From: a marine actinobacterium MedAcidi-G3
Lineage (GTDB): Bacteria; Actinomycetota; Acidimicrobiia; Acidimicrobiales; Poriferisodalaceae
DNA length: 64,000 nt
Assembly (NCBI GenBank): GCA_000817105.1
Contig: JUEP01000009.1
Coordinates: 22,637-86,636 of the forward strand
Direction: 5' to 3'
The notes beneath the pieces are model-generated. The model saw nothing but the letters and a program-made list of their open reading frames with translations. It was not told where the DNA came from and searched no databases. A program made the translations under genes and the position numbers. Each line of letters begins with the position of its first letter. Within the stretch, counting starts at the first letter, position 1. This document shows, one piece after another, positions 1-8,935 of the stretch.

Positions 1-1713
1 GAGATCACCGATTGGCTTCTCGCCTCTGCCCTAGGTCAGCGACACCGAATGGACCTCAAGCAATATCGTCGTAACGAACATGAAGCACTCCTCGACCCCG
101 ACCCCGACCCCGGAACATCTCTCGACTATCGACCTCTTATTTCAATCATCACACCGGTCTACAAAACTCCGTTGGATGTGCTCGAAGCAACTATCAACTC
201 GGTTCGAACCCAAACATATGAAAATTGGCAACTTTGTCTGGTAGACGATTTTTCGAAAACCGAAGAGCTTCGAACCCTATGTCGACAGTTCACATCACTC
301 GACTCACGAATCAACTTTTTGGAAAGATCCGAAAACGGAGGTATCGCTGTCGCCTCCAATTCGGCCCTTGACATGGCAGAAGGTGAATACATAGCCCTGC
401 TCGATCATGACGACCTCCTTCGTTCTGATGCTCTGACCGAGGTAGTAAGAGCAATTAACCGTTTCCCTCAGGTCGAGTTTCTCTACTCAGACGAAGACAA
501 ACTTTTCGCAGATGGCTCCTACGACCATAGTTACGCCAAATCCGGATGGTCCCCTGATTTACACCTGTCGTACAACTATGTGTGTCACTTTGCCGTATTT
601 AGCCGTGATCTTCTGCACCGTATAGGCGGATGGCGCCTCGGATTTGATGGAGCGCAAGACTACGATCTGGCTTTACGCGCCACAGAAACAGCCAACGAAA
701 TAGTCCACATTCCTCGCAATCTCTATCACTGGCGAGTACTGCCCGGCTCTACCTCTGGGGGCGTAGATCAAAAAAACGATGCTTGGGATGCCGGACGACG
801 AGCACTTAGCGAAGCTTTGACCCGAAGAGGAATTGCAGGAAAGGTCGAAGAAGGCATAGACCCAGGCACTTACAACATTCACTACCCAGTCATCGCACGT
901 CCCAAGGTCGGAATCATTATTCCCACTCGCGACCGATACGAACTGATCTCTCAATGCGTTCAAGGAGTAATTGAGACAACCAACGGCTTAGAAACCGAAA
1001 TCCTCGTCGTAAACAACGAAAGCACCGACCAAGCCACTCTCGACTGGATGGACCAACACAACGGCCCTGTTATCGACTACCCCCATCAGTTCTCATACGC
1101 ACGCATGATGAACATGGCAGCCGAGCAAATCGATTGCGACTTTTTATTGTTTCTCAACTGCGACATCACTATCGCCAGCCCAAATTGGTTAGAGGCGATG
1201 ATTGGTCACGCACAACAGCGACGTGTCGGGGCAGTCGGAGCGAAGCTGAGCTTTCCGGATGGACGCATCCAGCATGAAGGGATCACCGTGGGCGTAGGGG
1301 GAGTGGCGGTCAACACCAACTCTCGCGGTTATTTCAGTATCGGCAATTTGACCCGAAATTGCTGGGCACTAACAGCGGCATGTTTGATGATCCGCCCAGA
1401 GGTTTTTGGAGAAGTTGGAGGTTTCGAAGAACGACTTAGAGTCGCCTTCAACGACGTCGACCTAACAATGCGCATTCACCAACTTGGATATGACCTTGTT
1501 TATCAACCCCATGCAATGCTCCACCATCAAGAATCAGCGCTCCGAGGTTCGCTTCATCCAACTGAAGACGAAGAATTTTTTCGCGCGCGTTGGGGAGAAC
1601 CGCTGACCTACAACGACCCTTATTACAACCCGAGGTTTTCCCGGCACGCCCAGTACTACTTTGCCGACGAAGTTAAACAAGTATGGCTGCCGAAAGGCCA
1701 CCCGTTGGCTTGA
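1..1713 (+). CDS. Tandem-domain family 2 glycosyltransferase, 5' end outside window
   Basis: Probable surface-polysaccharide glycosyltransferase with two GT2 (GT-A fold) domains. The frame is open to the first base of the window, so the gene probably starts upstream; the ATG at 49 is a fallback start. Numbering from that ATG, domain 1 spans about residues 28-250 (ISIITPVYKTP, LDHDD, SDEDK, FDGAQDYDLALR) and domain 2 about 285-500 (GIIIPTRDR, NCDI, FEERLRVAFNDVDLTMR). The arrangement YRxxxxxE followed by a proline-rich linker and then the first GT2 domain is typical of O-antigen/rhamnan-type tandem GT2 proteins. The acceptor and donor sugars cannot be told. It converges with the GYW gene, whose stop is only 2 bases away. 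The GT2 assignment is firm; the exact start is unknown. Confidence 0.88.
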   Translation, partial: EITDWLLASALGQRHRMDLKQYRRNEHEALLDPDPDPGTSLDYRPLISIITPVYKTPLDVLEATINSVRTQTYENWQLCLVDDFSKTEELRTLCRQFTSLDSRINFLERSENGGIAVASNSALDMAEGEYIALLDHDDLLRSDALTEVVRAINRFPQVEFLYSDEDKLFADGSYDHSYAKSGWSPDLHLSYNYVCHFAVFSRDLLHRIGGWRLGFDGAQDYDLALRATETANEIVHIPRNLYHWRVLPGSTSGGVDQKNDAWDAGRRALSEALTRRGIAGKVEEGIDPGTYNIHYPVIARPKVGIIIPTRDRYELISQCVQGVIETTNGLETEILVVNNESTDQATLDWMDQHNGPVIDYPHQFSYARMMNMAAEQIDCDFLLFLNCDITIASPNWLEAMIGHAQQRRVGAVGAKLSFPDGRIQHEGITVGVGGVAVNTNSRGYFSIGNLTRNCWALTAACLMIRPEVFGEVGGFEERLRVAFNDVDLTMRIHQLGYDLVYQPHAMLHHQESALRGSLHPTEDEEFFRARWGEPLTYNDPYYNPRFSRHAQYYFADEVKQVWLPKGHPLA

Positions 1714-1714
1714 A

Positions 1715-2452
1715 TCAAGCAACACTCAAGACGCTTACACCCAGACCAACTGGTGAACCCAAATTAGCGACATTCCCAAACGCAGTAATAGCACCCCGCG
1801 CGTCAACCACGAGATACCCACCGGGCCGACTTATGAGCCCAACTGCATCAACCCGCCCGAACAGGGCAGGTGAACCGAAATAAGGAACGTCGCCGAACGG
1901 GTGAACATGACCATCAGAATCCAAAAATAAATAGCCCTGACTGCCAGGACCGGCGGCGAAATCAACAACACGCAGACCATCTACGGGACGAGTATCAACC
2001 AAGGCTCCATGAAAAGGAGCAGACCCGAACGAATGAACGCCACCCTTGCGGTCAACAATCCAGTAACCAGCGCCATCGACAGTCGGCTCGATCTTCACAG
2101 CAGTAACGGCATGATGCGTAACCTGCGGGACCCCTTCCAGAAAAGGTGCATTGCCAAAACTAAAGACACTGCCATTGGAATCAATTACCCAGTACCCGAC
2201 GCTCGTCGGCGAAGCCACAATATCGACGGGCGGAGCGACTAAATCCAGAGACGACAGATCTCCCAGCGACCTCGCTGTCCCAAGCGCTGCGATATATCCA
2301 CTCCTATCAAGAACTAAACAGCCTTGACCGTCGCGCGTCATCGCAATAGCAACAGCTCGAGATCTAAGCTCAACAGCTACTTCCGACATCTCCCCGTCAA
2401 AGTGCAGCAGACGGTTATCTGACGTTAAAACCCAATAGCCGTGGAATGACAC
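1715..2452 (-). CDS. Stand-alone GYW-repeat beta-propeller-like protein
   Basis: A 245-residue protein made almost wholly of about six imperfect repeats of roughly 40 residues, each with a core like GYWVIDSNGSVFSFGNAPF (GYW/GYL, then D-x-x-G-x-V, then FG-D/N). The same repeat is found at the C-termini of the subtilase at 28.4 kb and the SpoIID-like protein at 30.0 kb. Such repeats are expected to form propeller blades and mediate binding; no enzymatic motif is visible. The start is a GTG at 2452; in the same frame an upstream stop lies only four codons away, so a longer product with a signal peptide is ruled out unless the sequence is wrong. No signal peptide or membrane segment is seen, unlike the two relatives. 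Function unknown. Confidence 0.75.
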   Translation of the reverse strand: MSFHGYWVLTSDNRLLHFDGEMSEVAVELRSRAVAIAMTRDGQGCLVLDRSGYIAALGTARSLGDLSSLDLVAPPVDIVASPTSVGYWVIDSNGSVFSFGNAPFLEGVPQVTHHAVTAVKIEPTVDGAGYWIVDRKGGVHSFGSAPFHGALVDTRPVDGLRVVDFAAGPGSQGYLFLDSDGHVHPFGDVPYFGSPALFGRVDAVGLISRPGGYLVVDARGAITAFGNVANLGSPVGLGVSVLSVA

Positions 2453-2480
2453 ACATCGAGCCTATGTCAGAGCAGCCTTT

Positions 2481-2515
2481 GGTCTAGGTCAGTCGCCGAC
2501 TAGTTTGAAGAGACC
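2481..2515. promoter_or_regulatory. Inverted repeats in the divergent GYW/pduO intergenic space
   Basis: The 63-base gap between the divergent starts at 2452 and 2516 contains a perfect 11-base palindrome AGTCG-c-CGACT at 2491-2501, nested inside a longer GGTCT ... AGACC pairing (2481-2485 with 2511-2515). It could be an operator or a 5' leader hairpin of the adenosyltransferase gene. It does not match a cobalamin riboswitch, which would need about 200 bases. Confidence 0.25.
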
Positions 2516-3049
2516 ATGAAGATTTACACAAAGACCGGCGACGACGGAACCACAGGCCTCTTCTACGGAGGAAGAGTAAGCAAAGCCTCAGCCCTACCCG
2601 CAGCCTACGGAGCCGTAGATGAAGCTCAGGCAGCTATAGGACTTGCTCGAGCTACGACCACAGACACCGAACTAGATCAACTTCTTACGCTGCTTTGTCG
2701 CGATCTATACGTCGCAATGGCGGAACTAGCAACCCTGCCAGAAAACAGAAGAAAACTTGAACCCGGAGTCACACTGCTCACCGCGGAAATGGTGATCGCA
2801 ATAGAACAAGCAATAGATACGACAAGCGAACGCTTCGAAGCGCCTACCGAATTCACAATTCCTGGCCAAACAGAAATATCGGCAAGGCTCGACTGGGCGA
2901 GAGTGGTGACACGTCGCGCTGAACGAGAATGCTTAGATGTGTGTGAAGCAGAATCAAAAGTGTTGCCCTATTTGAACCGCCTCTCCGACCTTTTGTGGAC
3001 TTTGGCCAGATGGCAAGAAGGTCAATCCCTTCTGAGTCGCGACTCATAA
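2516..3049 (+). CDS. pduO: PduO-type ATP:cob(I)alamin adenosyltransferase
   Basis: Transfers the adenosyl group of ATP to the cobalt of cob(I)alamin to make coenzyme B12. At 177 residues it fits the single-domain PduO/MMAB family. The N-terminal ATP-binding segment (residues 2-20) begins KIYTKTGDDGTTGLF and is followed by GGRVSK; the C-terminal half carries the family's RVVTRRAERE block at about residues 129-138. ATG start at 2516 follows a GAAGAG-like ribosome site. The gene stands alone after a divergent propeller gene and is followed 27 bases later by the aminopeptidase, so they may be cotranscribed. It implies that the organism uses adenosylcobalamin, for example for methylmalonyl-CoA mutase or ribonucleotide reductase; neither is in this window. 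Confidence 0.92.
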   Translation: MKIYTKTGDDGTTGLFYGGRVSKASALPAAYGAVDEAQAAIGLARATTTDTELDQLLTLLCRDLYVAMAELATLPENRRKLEPGVTLLTAEMVIAIEQAIDTTSERFEAPTEFTIPGQTEISARLDWARVVTRRAERECLDVCEAESKVLPYLNRLSDLLWTLARWQEGQSLLSRDS

Positions 3050-3076
3050 AAATTTTTTAAGCCTGACAGGAGAACA

Positions 3077-4528
3077 ATGCCCAACCAATTAACGATTTCT
3101 TCGATCAATGTTGTCTTTTCAGAAGACGAAGACGTAACTACTGCAAAAGACCGGCCCGTCCGACCAGGCGAATTAGAGGATCTGGGGGTTAGCAAAGAAT
3201 TCCTGATAGCTAATGAGTTCGAAGGGAAGCTTCAGCAAACACTATTGCTATCGAGGCAAGAAGAAGTAGTCATAGCTTTAGGGCTGGGAGATCAACCTCT
3301 TACAGCAGCTGACGCCCGGGCAACTGCCGCGACGCTATGGCACTCCACTAAACATCTTGACTCCCTTACTTCCTCGTTACCGCTATCAATAGCTGCGGAA
3401 CTTGGAAACGAAACAGCATTGCAGGCCACCGTCGAAGGCCTACTTCTGGCGTCATACCGCTTCGATGAACTCAAGGGAACACCAGAGGCGGAACCCAAAC
3501 TTGACCGAATAAACCTTCTGGTCGCAGATGGGGTCGACAGTGAGACAGCGTTACGAAAAGCAGAGGCAGTCGCTTCAGCAATCGCTCTTAGCCGTGACCT
3601 AGTCAATAGACCTGGAGGTTCACTTTCGGCTCTTCAGCTAGCAGATGAAGCGGTATCGGTCGCAGAAAACACTGGCTTAGAAATAGAAATCTGGGATAAG
3701 CAACGACTCCTCAACGAACGTTGCGGAGGCATCATAGGAGTCAACGCAGGATCGCTCGAAGAACCTCGACTTGTGAGAATGACCTGGCGCCCAAAAGGAG
3801 AGAGCCGCGGCACTATCCACTTTGTTGGCAAAGGAATCACCTTTGACACAGGCGGTCTGAACCTCAAAACATTTGAGGGAATGAAAGAAATGAAAATAGA
3901 CATGGGTGGCGCAGCTGCTGTCATTGGAGCGATGTCGGCCATTGCCGCTTACGCCCCCGACCTCACTGTCATCGGGACCTGCTGTTGCACTGACAACCAA
4001 CCAAGTCCGACAGCGACGAAACCAGGCGATGTTCTCAAAATACGGAACGGTAAAACCGTAGAAGTTCTGAACACAGACGCAGAAGGCCGTCTAGTTCTCG
4101 CAGATGGCCTTTCAATAGCTGTAGAGGACCAACCAGATCTCATAGTGGATCTAGCCACACTTACAGGAGCTTGCATGGTTGCCTTAGGTCAACGTTATGC
4201 CGGCCTCATGGGAAATAACGAAGCTGCAATTGCGAAAGTTCAGACAGCAGCAGCGCTAGCGAACGAACGCGTATGGCATTTGCCATTACCTAACGAGTAT
4301 CGAAAACAGCTTGATTCTGAGATCGCAGATATACAAAACATCGGATCAGGAAGGTTCGCAGGAGCGCTTGTAGCCGGATTGTTTCTTCAGGAATTTGTCG
4401 GTGAAAGCCCCTGGGTGCACCTTGACATAGCAGGCCCTGTCACCACCGATGAAAACGAGGCTGAATTCGTTAAAGGCGCCACAGGTTTTGGAGTTCGTAC
4501 TCTCATAGAAATTGTGAACAACTGGTAG
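3077..4528 (+). CDS. pepA: Leucyl aminopeptidase, M17 family (PepA)
   Basis: Cytosolic two-metal aminopeptidase that removes N-terminal residues from peptides. At 483 residues it has the normal M17 length: a variable N-terminal domain (1-160) and a catalytic C-terminal domain. Family blocks are clear: GKGITFDTGGLNLK with a metal-binding Lys and Asp, MKIDMGGAAAV, and the signature NTDAEGRLVLADG starting at residue 332, which supplies metal and catalytic residues. The ATG at 3077 is preceded by GACAGGAG, a good ribosome site. The N-terminal domain is diverged, as is usual in this family. Followed by an 83-base gap before the sirtuin gene. Confidence 0.95.
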   Translation: MPNQLTISSINVVFSEDEDVTTAKDRPVRPGELEDLGVSKEFLIANEFEGKLQQTLLLSRQEEVVIALGLGDQPLTAADARATAATLWHSTKHLDSLTSSLPLSIAAELGNETALQATVEGLLLASYRFDELKGTPEAEPKLDRINLLVADGVDSETALRKAEAVASAIALSRDLVNRPGGSLSALQLADEAVSVAENTGLEIEIWDKQRLLNERCGGIIGVNAGSLEEPRLVRMTWRPKGESRGTIHFVGKGITFDTGGLNLKTFEGMKEMKIDMGGAAAVIGAMSAIAAYAPDLTVIGTCCCTDNQPSPTATKPGDVLKIRNGKTVEVLNTDAEGRLVLADGLSIAVEDQPDLIVDLATLTGACMVALGQRYAGLMGNNEAAIAKVQTAAALANERVWHLPLPNEYRKQLDSEIADIQNIGSGRFAGALVAGLFLQEFVGESPWVHLDIAGPVTTDENEAEFVKGATGFGVRTLIEIVNNW

Positions 4529-4611
4529 AACGACCGCTTATTCGTCCGCCTTGTGAACCAGGCGATTTGACTCATGCAACCTCTTATTAAACACGAGATT
4601 GGAAATAACCG

Positions 4612-5412
4612 ATGCTCCAAGACCTTTCGCAGACTGACGATGTTCGAACGCTCACCCGCTGGATCGATGAAAGCGAACGAATCACCGTGCTCACTGGAGC
4701 GGGCATATCTACCGACTCTGGAATTCCGGACTTTCGAGGCCCAAATGGCGTATGGACTAAGAATCCGAAAGCTGAAAAAGCCTCAAACATCCAAAACTTC
4801 GTATCTGACCCTGAGGTAAGAAAAGCCTCTTGGCGAGATCGTCTCGATAACAGAGCTTGGTCCGCAGACCCCAACGACGGACACAGAGCTCTGGTCCATT
4901 TAGAAAAAAGAAACAAACTTGTTGCCCTGCTGACCCAAAACGTGGATGGCCTGCATCACGCCGCAGGTTCGTCTTCGACAAAGGTGATAGAAGTCCACGG
5001 GACTCTAAGAGAGGTGGCGTGCCTTGAGTGCGACTATCGCGACGACATGCAAATAGCCTTGGATCGGGTCCGACAAGGCGAAGAAGACCTTGATTGCCCC
5101 GAATGTGGTGGAATTCTCAAAAGCGCAACGATCTCCTTCGGTCAGTCACTGGTCCAAAAAGATTTACTTAAAGCCGAAGCGGCCGCAGAAAATTGTGAAC
5201 TTATGATCGCTATTGGCACGACGTTGGCTGTTTATCCCATAGCGGCCGTAGTTCCGGCCGCTCAACGAGTCGGAGCAAGAATCGTCATCATTAACGCTGA
5301 ACCAACAGAAATGGATCATTTGGCGGATCTACTCATCCGAGAATCAATCAGTGAAGTGCTCTCGATTGTCGTGCAAGGAGTAAAGAACCTTCCGCCAAAA
5401 CAAGACAGCTAA
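4612..5412 (+). CDS. cobB: NAD-dependent protein deacylase, sirtuin family
   Basis: A class III deacetylase that removes acyl groups from lysines using NAD. The Rossmann motif TGAGISTDSGIPDFRG lies at residues 28-43, the TQNVDGLH substrate/NAD loop at 108-115, and the catalytic His at 129 in EVHGTL. Four zinc-binding cysteines are present as C137-x2-C140 and C162-x2-C165. The length of 266 residues is typical of bacterial SIR2 proteins. The R-x-x-Y pair that marks desuccinylases is not evident, so plain deacetylation is more likely, but specificity is not certain from sequence. The ATG at 4612 puts the motif at the usual distance from the N-terminus. Confidence 0.94.
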   Translation: MLQDLSQTDDVRTLTRWIDESERITVLTGAGISTDSGIPDFRGPNGVWTKNPKAEKASNIQNFVSDPEVRKASWRDRLDNRAWSADPNDGHRALVHLEKRNKLVALLTQNVDGLHHAAGSSSTKVIEVHGTLREVACLECDYRDDMQIALDRVRQGEEDLDCPECGGILKSATISFGQSLVQKDLLKAEAAAENCELMIAIGTTLAVYPIAAVVPAAQRVGARIVIINAEPTEMDHLADLLIRESISEVLSIVVQGVKNLPPKQDS

Positions 5413-5495
5413 GTTCGGAAATAGCCGCTGACGCAACAATTGATAGAATTGGCAGGCAGAAGCACAGATGTAGGTGCATAACCAGGAATCGACTG

Positions 5496-6656
5496 ATGAC
5501 CAGCTACGGGGATCTGCTAGCGGCAGCAAAACAACAAATAGCCGAAGTCGACACGTTGCAAGCAGCTCAACTCATCCAAGACGGATACGAAACACTTGAC
5601 GTGAGAGAGCCCGAAGAGTTTGAACAAGGGGCCATAACAGGAGCCATACATATTCCGCGTGGTCACCTTGAAAGCCAAATTGAACAGCGGCTACCTAAGC
5701 GCGACAGCAAGATCATGGTCTACTGCGCTGGCGGGTCGCGATCAGCTTTTGCTGCCAAAACCCTCAATGACCTCGGATATAGCGAGGTCATTTCAATGGA
5801 CGGCGGATTTACGAAATGGAAGTCCGAAGGCCGACCATGGGATCTGCCCAAAACTCTTAACCACAATCAGCGAAACAGATACCAACGCCACCTCCTTCTC
5901 CCAGAAATCGGAGAACAAGGCCAACAAGAGTTGCTGGAAGCAAAAGTACTTCTACTAGGAGCAGGCGGCTTGGGGTCACCAGCTGCCATGTATCTAGCGG
6001 CGGCTGGGGTCGGAACGTTAGGAATCATCGACATGGACATTGTTGATGAGTCCAATCTTCAACGCCAGATAATTCACGACACGACGCGCGTCGGACTCTC
6101 GAAAGTTGAATCAGCCAGACAAACGATCGCGGCGTTAAACCCCCACATCAATACCAAAATCTACGACACCCGCCTTAGCGCAGAAAACGTTCTCAGCCTC
6201 TTAGCTGAGTGGGACGTAGTAGTAGACGGAGCAGATAATTTCCCGAGCCGGTATCTCCTCAACGATGCGTCCGTCAAACTTGGCATACCAGTCATTCATG
6301 GTTCAATCTTCAGATTCGAAGGCCAAGTAACCGTTTTCGACCCCATCAACGGCCCAACATATCGAGACTATGTACCCGTGCCCCCTCCGCCTGAATTAGC
6401 GCCCTCATGCTCTGAAGCAGGCGTACTCGGTGTGCTACCGGGTATTATCGGCAGCCTCCAAGCCCTAGAAACCATAAAATTGTTGCTTAATCTCGGAGAC
6501 TCACTCACGGGAAGACTCCTCGCATTCGATGCTCTAGAAATGACTTTCAGGGAATACAAACTTCACCGCAGCGAACAAAACCAAGTCACCTACGACAACC
6601 GTGACAGAATTAAAATTGTCGAATACGACCAATTTTGCTCGCCCACACTCACTTGA
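5496..6656 (+). CDS. Rhodanese-ThiF fusion: E1-like sulfur-carrier adenylyltransferase (MoeB/MoeZ-like)
   Basis: Likely adenylates the C-terminal glycine of a ubiquitin-like sulfur carrier (MoaD, ThiS or CysO type) and helps load sulfur on it. The rhodanese domain is at the N-terminus (about 15-117), with the persulfide cysteine C77 in the loop CAGGSRS. The ThiF/MoeB domain follows (about 125-386) with GAGGLG at 155-160, the Arg-finger region NLQRQ, and C305 in SCSEAGVLG. In the well-known actinobacterial MoeZ the order is reversed. Both zinc-binding C-x2-C pairs of MoeB appear lost: the expected YRC position reads TYRDY (288-292) and the C-terminal pair is absent (NQVTYD, 362-367). No carrier protein lies nearby, so whether it serves molybdopterin, thiamine or cysteine pathways is open. 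Confidence 0.88.
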   Translation: MTSYGDLLAAAKQQIAEVDTLQAAQLIQDGYETLDVREPEEFEQGAITGAIHIPRGHLESQIEQRLPKRDSKIMVYCAGGSRSAFAAKTLNDLGYSEVISMDGGFTKWKSEGRPWDLPKTLNHNQRNRYQRHLLLPEIGEQGQQELLEAKVLLLGAGGLGSPAAMYLAAAGVGTLGIIDMDIVDESNLQRQIIHDTTRVGLSKVESARQTIAALNPHINTKIYDTRLSAENVLSLLAEWDVVVDGADNFPSRYLLNDASVKLGIPVIHGSIFRFEGQVTVFDPINGPTYRDYVPVPPPPELAPSCSEAGVLGVLPGIIGSLQALETIKLLLNLGDSLTGRLLAFDALEMTFREYKLHRSEQNQVTYDNRDRIKIVEYDQFCSPTLT

Positions 6657-6719
6657 AACCGATTTCTGGACTTCGGTGCCTGAAACAGCGACCCTAATCT
6701 CGCACTCTAAACTTCTGAG

Positions 6720-8087
6720 ATGACCAACAAGCGGATCATAGTTATAGGCGGCGGCCCGGCAGGACACGACGCCGCCAACTCCGCGGCGAGGTTTGGCGCA
6801 GATGTAATCTTGGTTGAACGCGACATTGTCGGCGGCGCAGCGCACCTCCGAGACTGCGTGCCATCCAAATCGATGATTGCAACAGGCGGAGCCCTTTCAT
6901 TTGCCCGACGGATAGATGGAATGGGACTAGCAAATGTTGAAACTGGGGTAGATGCCGAGCACTTGCGGGCCCGCATCCGAGAAATAGAGCACCGTCTTGA
7001 ACAGTCAGTAACGGAGATCCTCACAAGCCAAGGCGTCAAGATATACAAGGGAACTGGGCGACTTCTCGGCCCTAATGAAGTAAGCGTTGAAACAGCAGAT
7101 GAGTCTTTTGAATTAGCTGCAGACGCAATCGTCCTTGCTACCGGAAGTCGGCCACGGATCCCGGAATGGGCCCCGATAGACCACGAACGAGTCTTAACTA
7201 CCCGCGACTCATACCCACCGGTCGAGCTGCCGGAACACCTTATAGTTATTGGATCCGGTGTCACCGGCGTCGAATTCGTCCATATGTTTGCTTCGCTAGG
7301 CTCCGAGGTCACATTGATTGTCAGCCGACAACAAGTTCTTCCTCAAAAAGATCCGGAAGCTGCCGCGTTGCTCGAACAAAACTTTTTAGACCGAGGAGTT
7401 CAGCTTCTCAAGGGAGCACGAGCAACCGAAATTCTGCGCAATGGGCCAGTAGTGAAGGTTCACTGCTCCGACGGGCGAACAGCGGAAGGATCGCACGCTG
7501 TTTTGGCGATCGGGTCTGACCCCAATAGCCAAGAACTGGGTCTAGAAAACACCGATATAGCAATGGACGAGCTTGGCTACATTCAGGTCGACCATAACCT
7601 CAGATCATCAGTTCCATCGATCTACGCTGCTGGTGACTTGTCAGGCAAGCTCCCGCTGTCCTCCGTTGCTGCGATGCAGGGACGAAAAATAGCTGAACAT
7701 ATTATGGGTTTACATGAAGGGCGAGAACATCGACATCTTGACTATGACAAAGCAGCCTCCGCGATTTTTACCGAACCCGAAATTGCTGACGTTGGCCTGG
7801 CTGAAGCTGAAGCTTTCGCTACGGGACGAAAGATCCGAGTAACGAAAGTACCGTTCTCATCAAACGCCAAAGCGCTAATAAACAATGATCCCTTAGGGTT
7901 TGTGAAAATAGTTTCTGATCCCAACACGGGCCATGTGTTGGGAGGATCAATTGTGGGTCAACACGCTGCCGAACTCATCTCCGTAGTAGCTCTGGCAGTG
8001 AGCGCGAATCTTAAGGTACAAGATATTCACGAAAGCCTTTTTGTGTACCCGACGCTAAGTGAAGCTCTCATAGAGGCAGCTGAGTGA
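6720..8087 (+). CDS. lpdA: LpdA-type NAD(P)H-quinone reductase / flavoprotein disulfide reductase family
   Basis: FAD-containing pyridine-nucleotide oxidoreductase. GGGPAGHDAA at 10-19 binds FAD, IGSGVTGVEF binds NAD(P)H, and YAAGD is the second FAD motif; a dimerisation domain fills the last 120 residues. Where dihydrolipoamide dehydrogenase has a redox pair C-x4-C, this protein has only C46 in DCVPSK, the first cysteine being replaced in GGAAHLRDC. That pattern is the one I recall for mycobacterial LpdA (Rv3303c), which acts as a quinone reductase and not as a lipoamide dehydrogenase. It also lacks the His-Glu pair context of true Lpd in an obvious form. Its stop overlaps the GTG start of rmlD by 4 bases, suggesting translational coupling. 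Confidence 0.87.
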   Translation: MTNKRIIVIGGGPAGHDAANSAARFGADVILVERDIVGGAAHLRDCVPSKSMIATGGALSFARRIDGMGLANVETGVDAEHLRARIREIEHRLEQSVTEILTSQGVKIYKGTGRLLGPNEVSVETADESFELAADAIVLATGSRPRIPEWAPIDHERVLTTRDSYPPVELPEHLIVIGSGVTGVEFVHMFASLGSEVTLIVSRQQVLPQKDPEAAALLEQNFLDRGVQLLKGARATEILRNGPVVKVHCSDGRTAEGSHAVLAIGSDPNSQELGLENTDIAMDELGYIQVDHNLRSSVPSIYAAGDLSGKLPLSSVAAMQGRKIAEHIMGLHEGREHRHLDYDKAASAIFTEPEIADVGLAEAEAFATGRKIRVTKVPFSSNAKALINNDPLGFVKIVSDPNTGHVLGGSIVGQHAAELISVVALAVSANLKVQDIHESLFVYPTLSEALIEAAE

Positions 8088-8935
8088 CCTCCGAATACAA
8101 GATCCTCATTACTGGTGGCAATGGTCAACTTTCAATAGACCTTGCACAGGTGTTTGAAGGTACTGACCTTGTTGTTCTCAGCCACGAAGCTCTAGACATA
8201 TCTCAATCTCACCAAGTCGAAGAAGCCTTGCAGCACTACAAACCTGAAGTTGTGATCAACGCAGCAGCACTCACCGATGTAGATGGATGCGAACACAATG
8301 TTGAACAGGCACAGTTGGTTAACGCTCAGGGTCCAAAGAACTTGGTTAGAGGAGCCCAACTGGTCGGGGCTCGCGTCGTACAAATATCGACCGACTATGT
8401 ATTCGATGGTGCACTTGACCGCCCATACGTCGAATGTGATCAAACCAACCCGCAGTCAATCTACGGCCTCACCAAACTCGCAGGTGAACAAGCCATGCGT
8501 AATTCAGACCTCATAGTCCGAACATCTTGGCTATGTGGCCTCCATGGTTCCAATATCCTCAAGACAATCGTCCAACTGGCTCAAACAGGTAAGCCCATGA
8601 GCTTTGTGGACGACCAGATCGGGCATCCCTCTTTTACACATGATGTAGCTACAACTATCCAACAGCTAGTTGAACTCGAAGCCCAAGGTATATTCCACGT
8701 CACCAACCAGGGATCTGTCAGTTGGTACCAGTTTGCGAAGACGATTCTTAGCCTGATGGGGCGGCCATCAGACCAACTGACGGCAATAACAAGCGAACAG
8801 TTGCAACCTCCACGCCCAGCTCTTCGGCCCGCCAATTCAGTTCTGGACAACAGGGCACTTCGGACGCTGGGTCTAGAATCGCCGCCAGATTTCCGCATAA
8901 CCCTTCCCAAACTTTTGGAAGTTCTCTGTGAATAA
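8084..8935 (+). CDS. rfbD: dTDP-4-dehydrorhamnose reductase (RmlD)
   Basis: Last step of dTDP-L-rhamnose synthesis: NAD(P)H reduction of dTDP-4-keto-rhamnose. Extended short-chain dehydrogenase fold with ITGGNGQLS at about 9-17, NAAALTDVDGCE, STDYVFDG and the catalytic YGLTK (Tyr-x3-Lys); the C-terminal RP...N-x-x-L block (PALRPANSVLDNRAL) is also standard. 283 residues, normal size. The start is GTG at 8084 overlapping the previous stop. It heads a coupled run through to the LCP gene. The rmlA, rmlB and rmlC partners are not in the window. A rhamnosyltransferase two genes downstream is a logical user of the product. Confidence 0.93.
   Translation: MTSEYKILITGGNGQLSIDLAQVFEGTDLVVLSHEALDISQSHQVEEALQHYKPEVVINAAALTDVDGCEHNVEQAQLVNAQGPKNLVRGAQLVGARVVQISTDYVFDGALDRPYVECDQTNPQSIYGLTKLAGEQAMRNSDLIVRTSWLCGLHGSNILKTIVQLAQTGKPMSFVDDQIGHPSFTHDVATTIQQLVELEAQGIFHVTNQGSVSWYQFAKTILSLMGRPSDQLTAITSEQLQPPRPALRPANSVLDNRALRTLGLESPPDFRITLPKLLEVLCE

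Noticed and set aside
2453..2515. Cobalamin riboswitch ahead of pduO
   Set aside because: The space is only 63 bases and shows no B12-box.
4547..4564. Terminator after pepA
   Set aside because: Only a five-base stem (CGCCT/AGGCG) with an 8-base loop and no U run; too weak to call.
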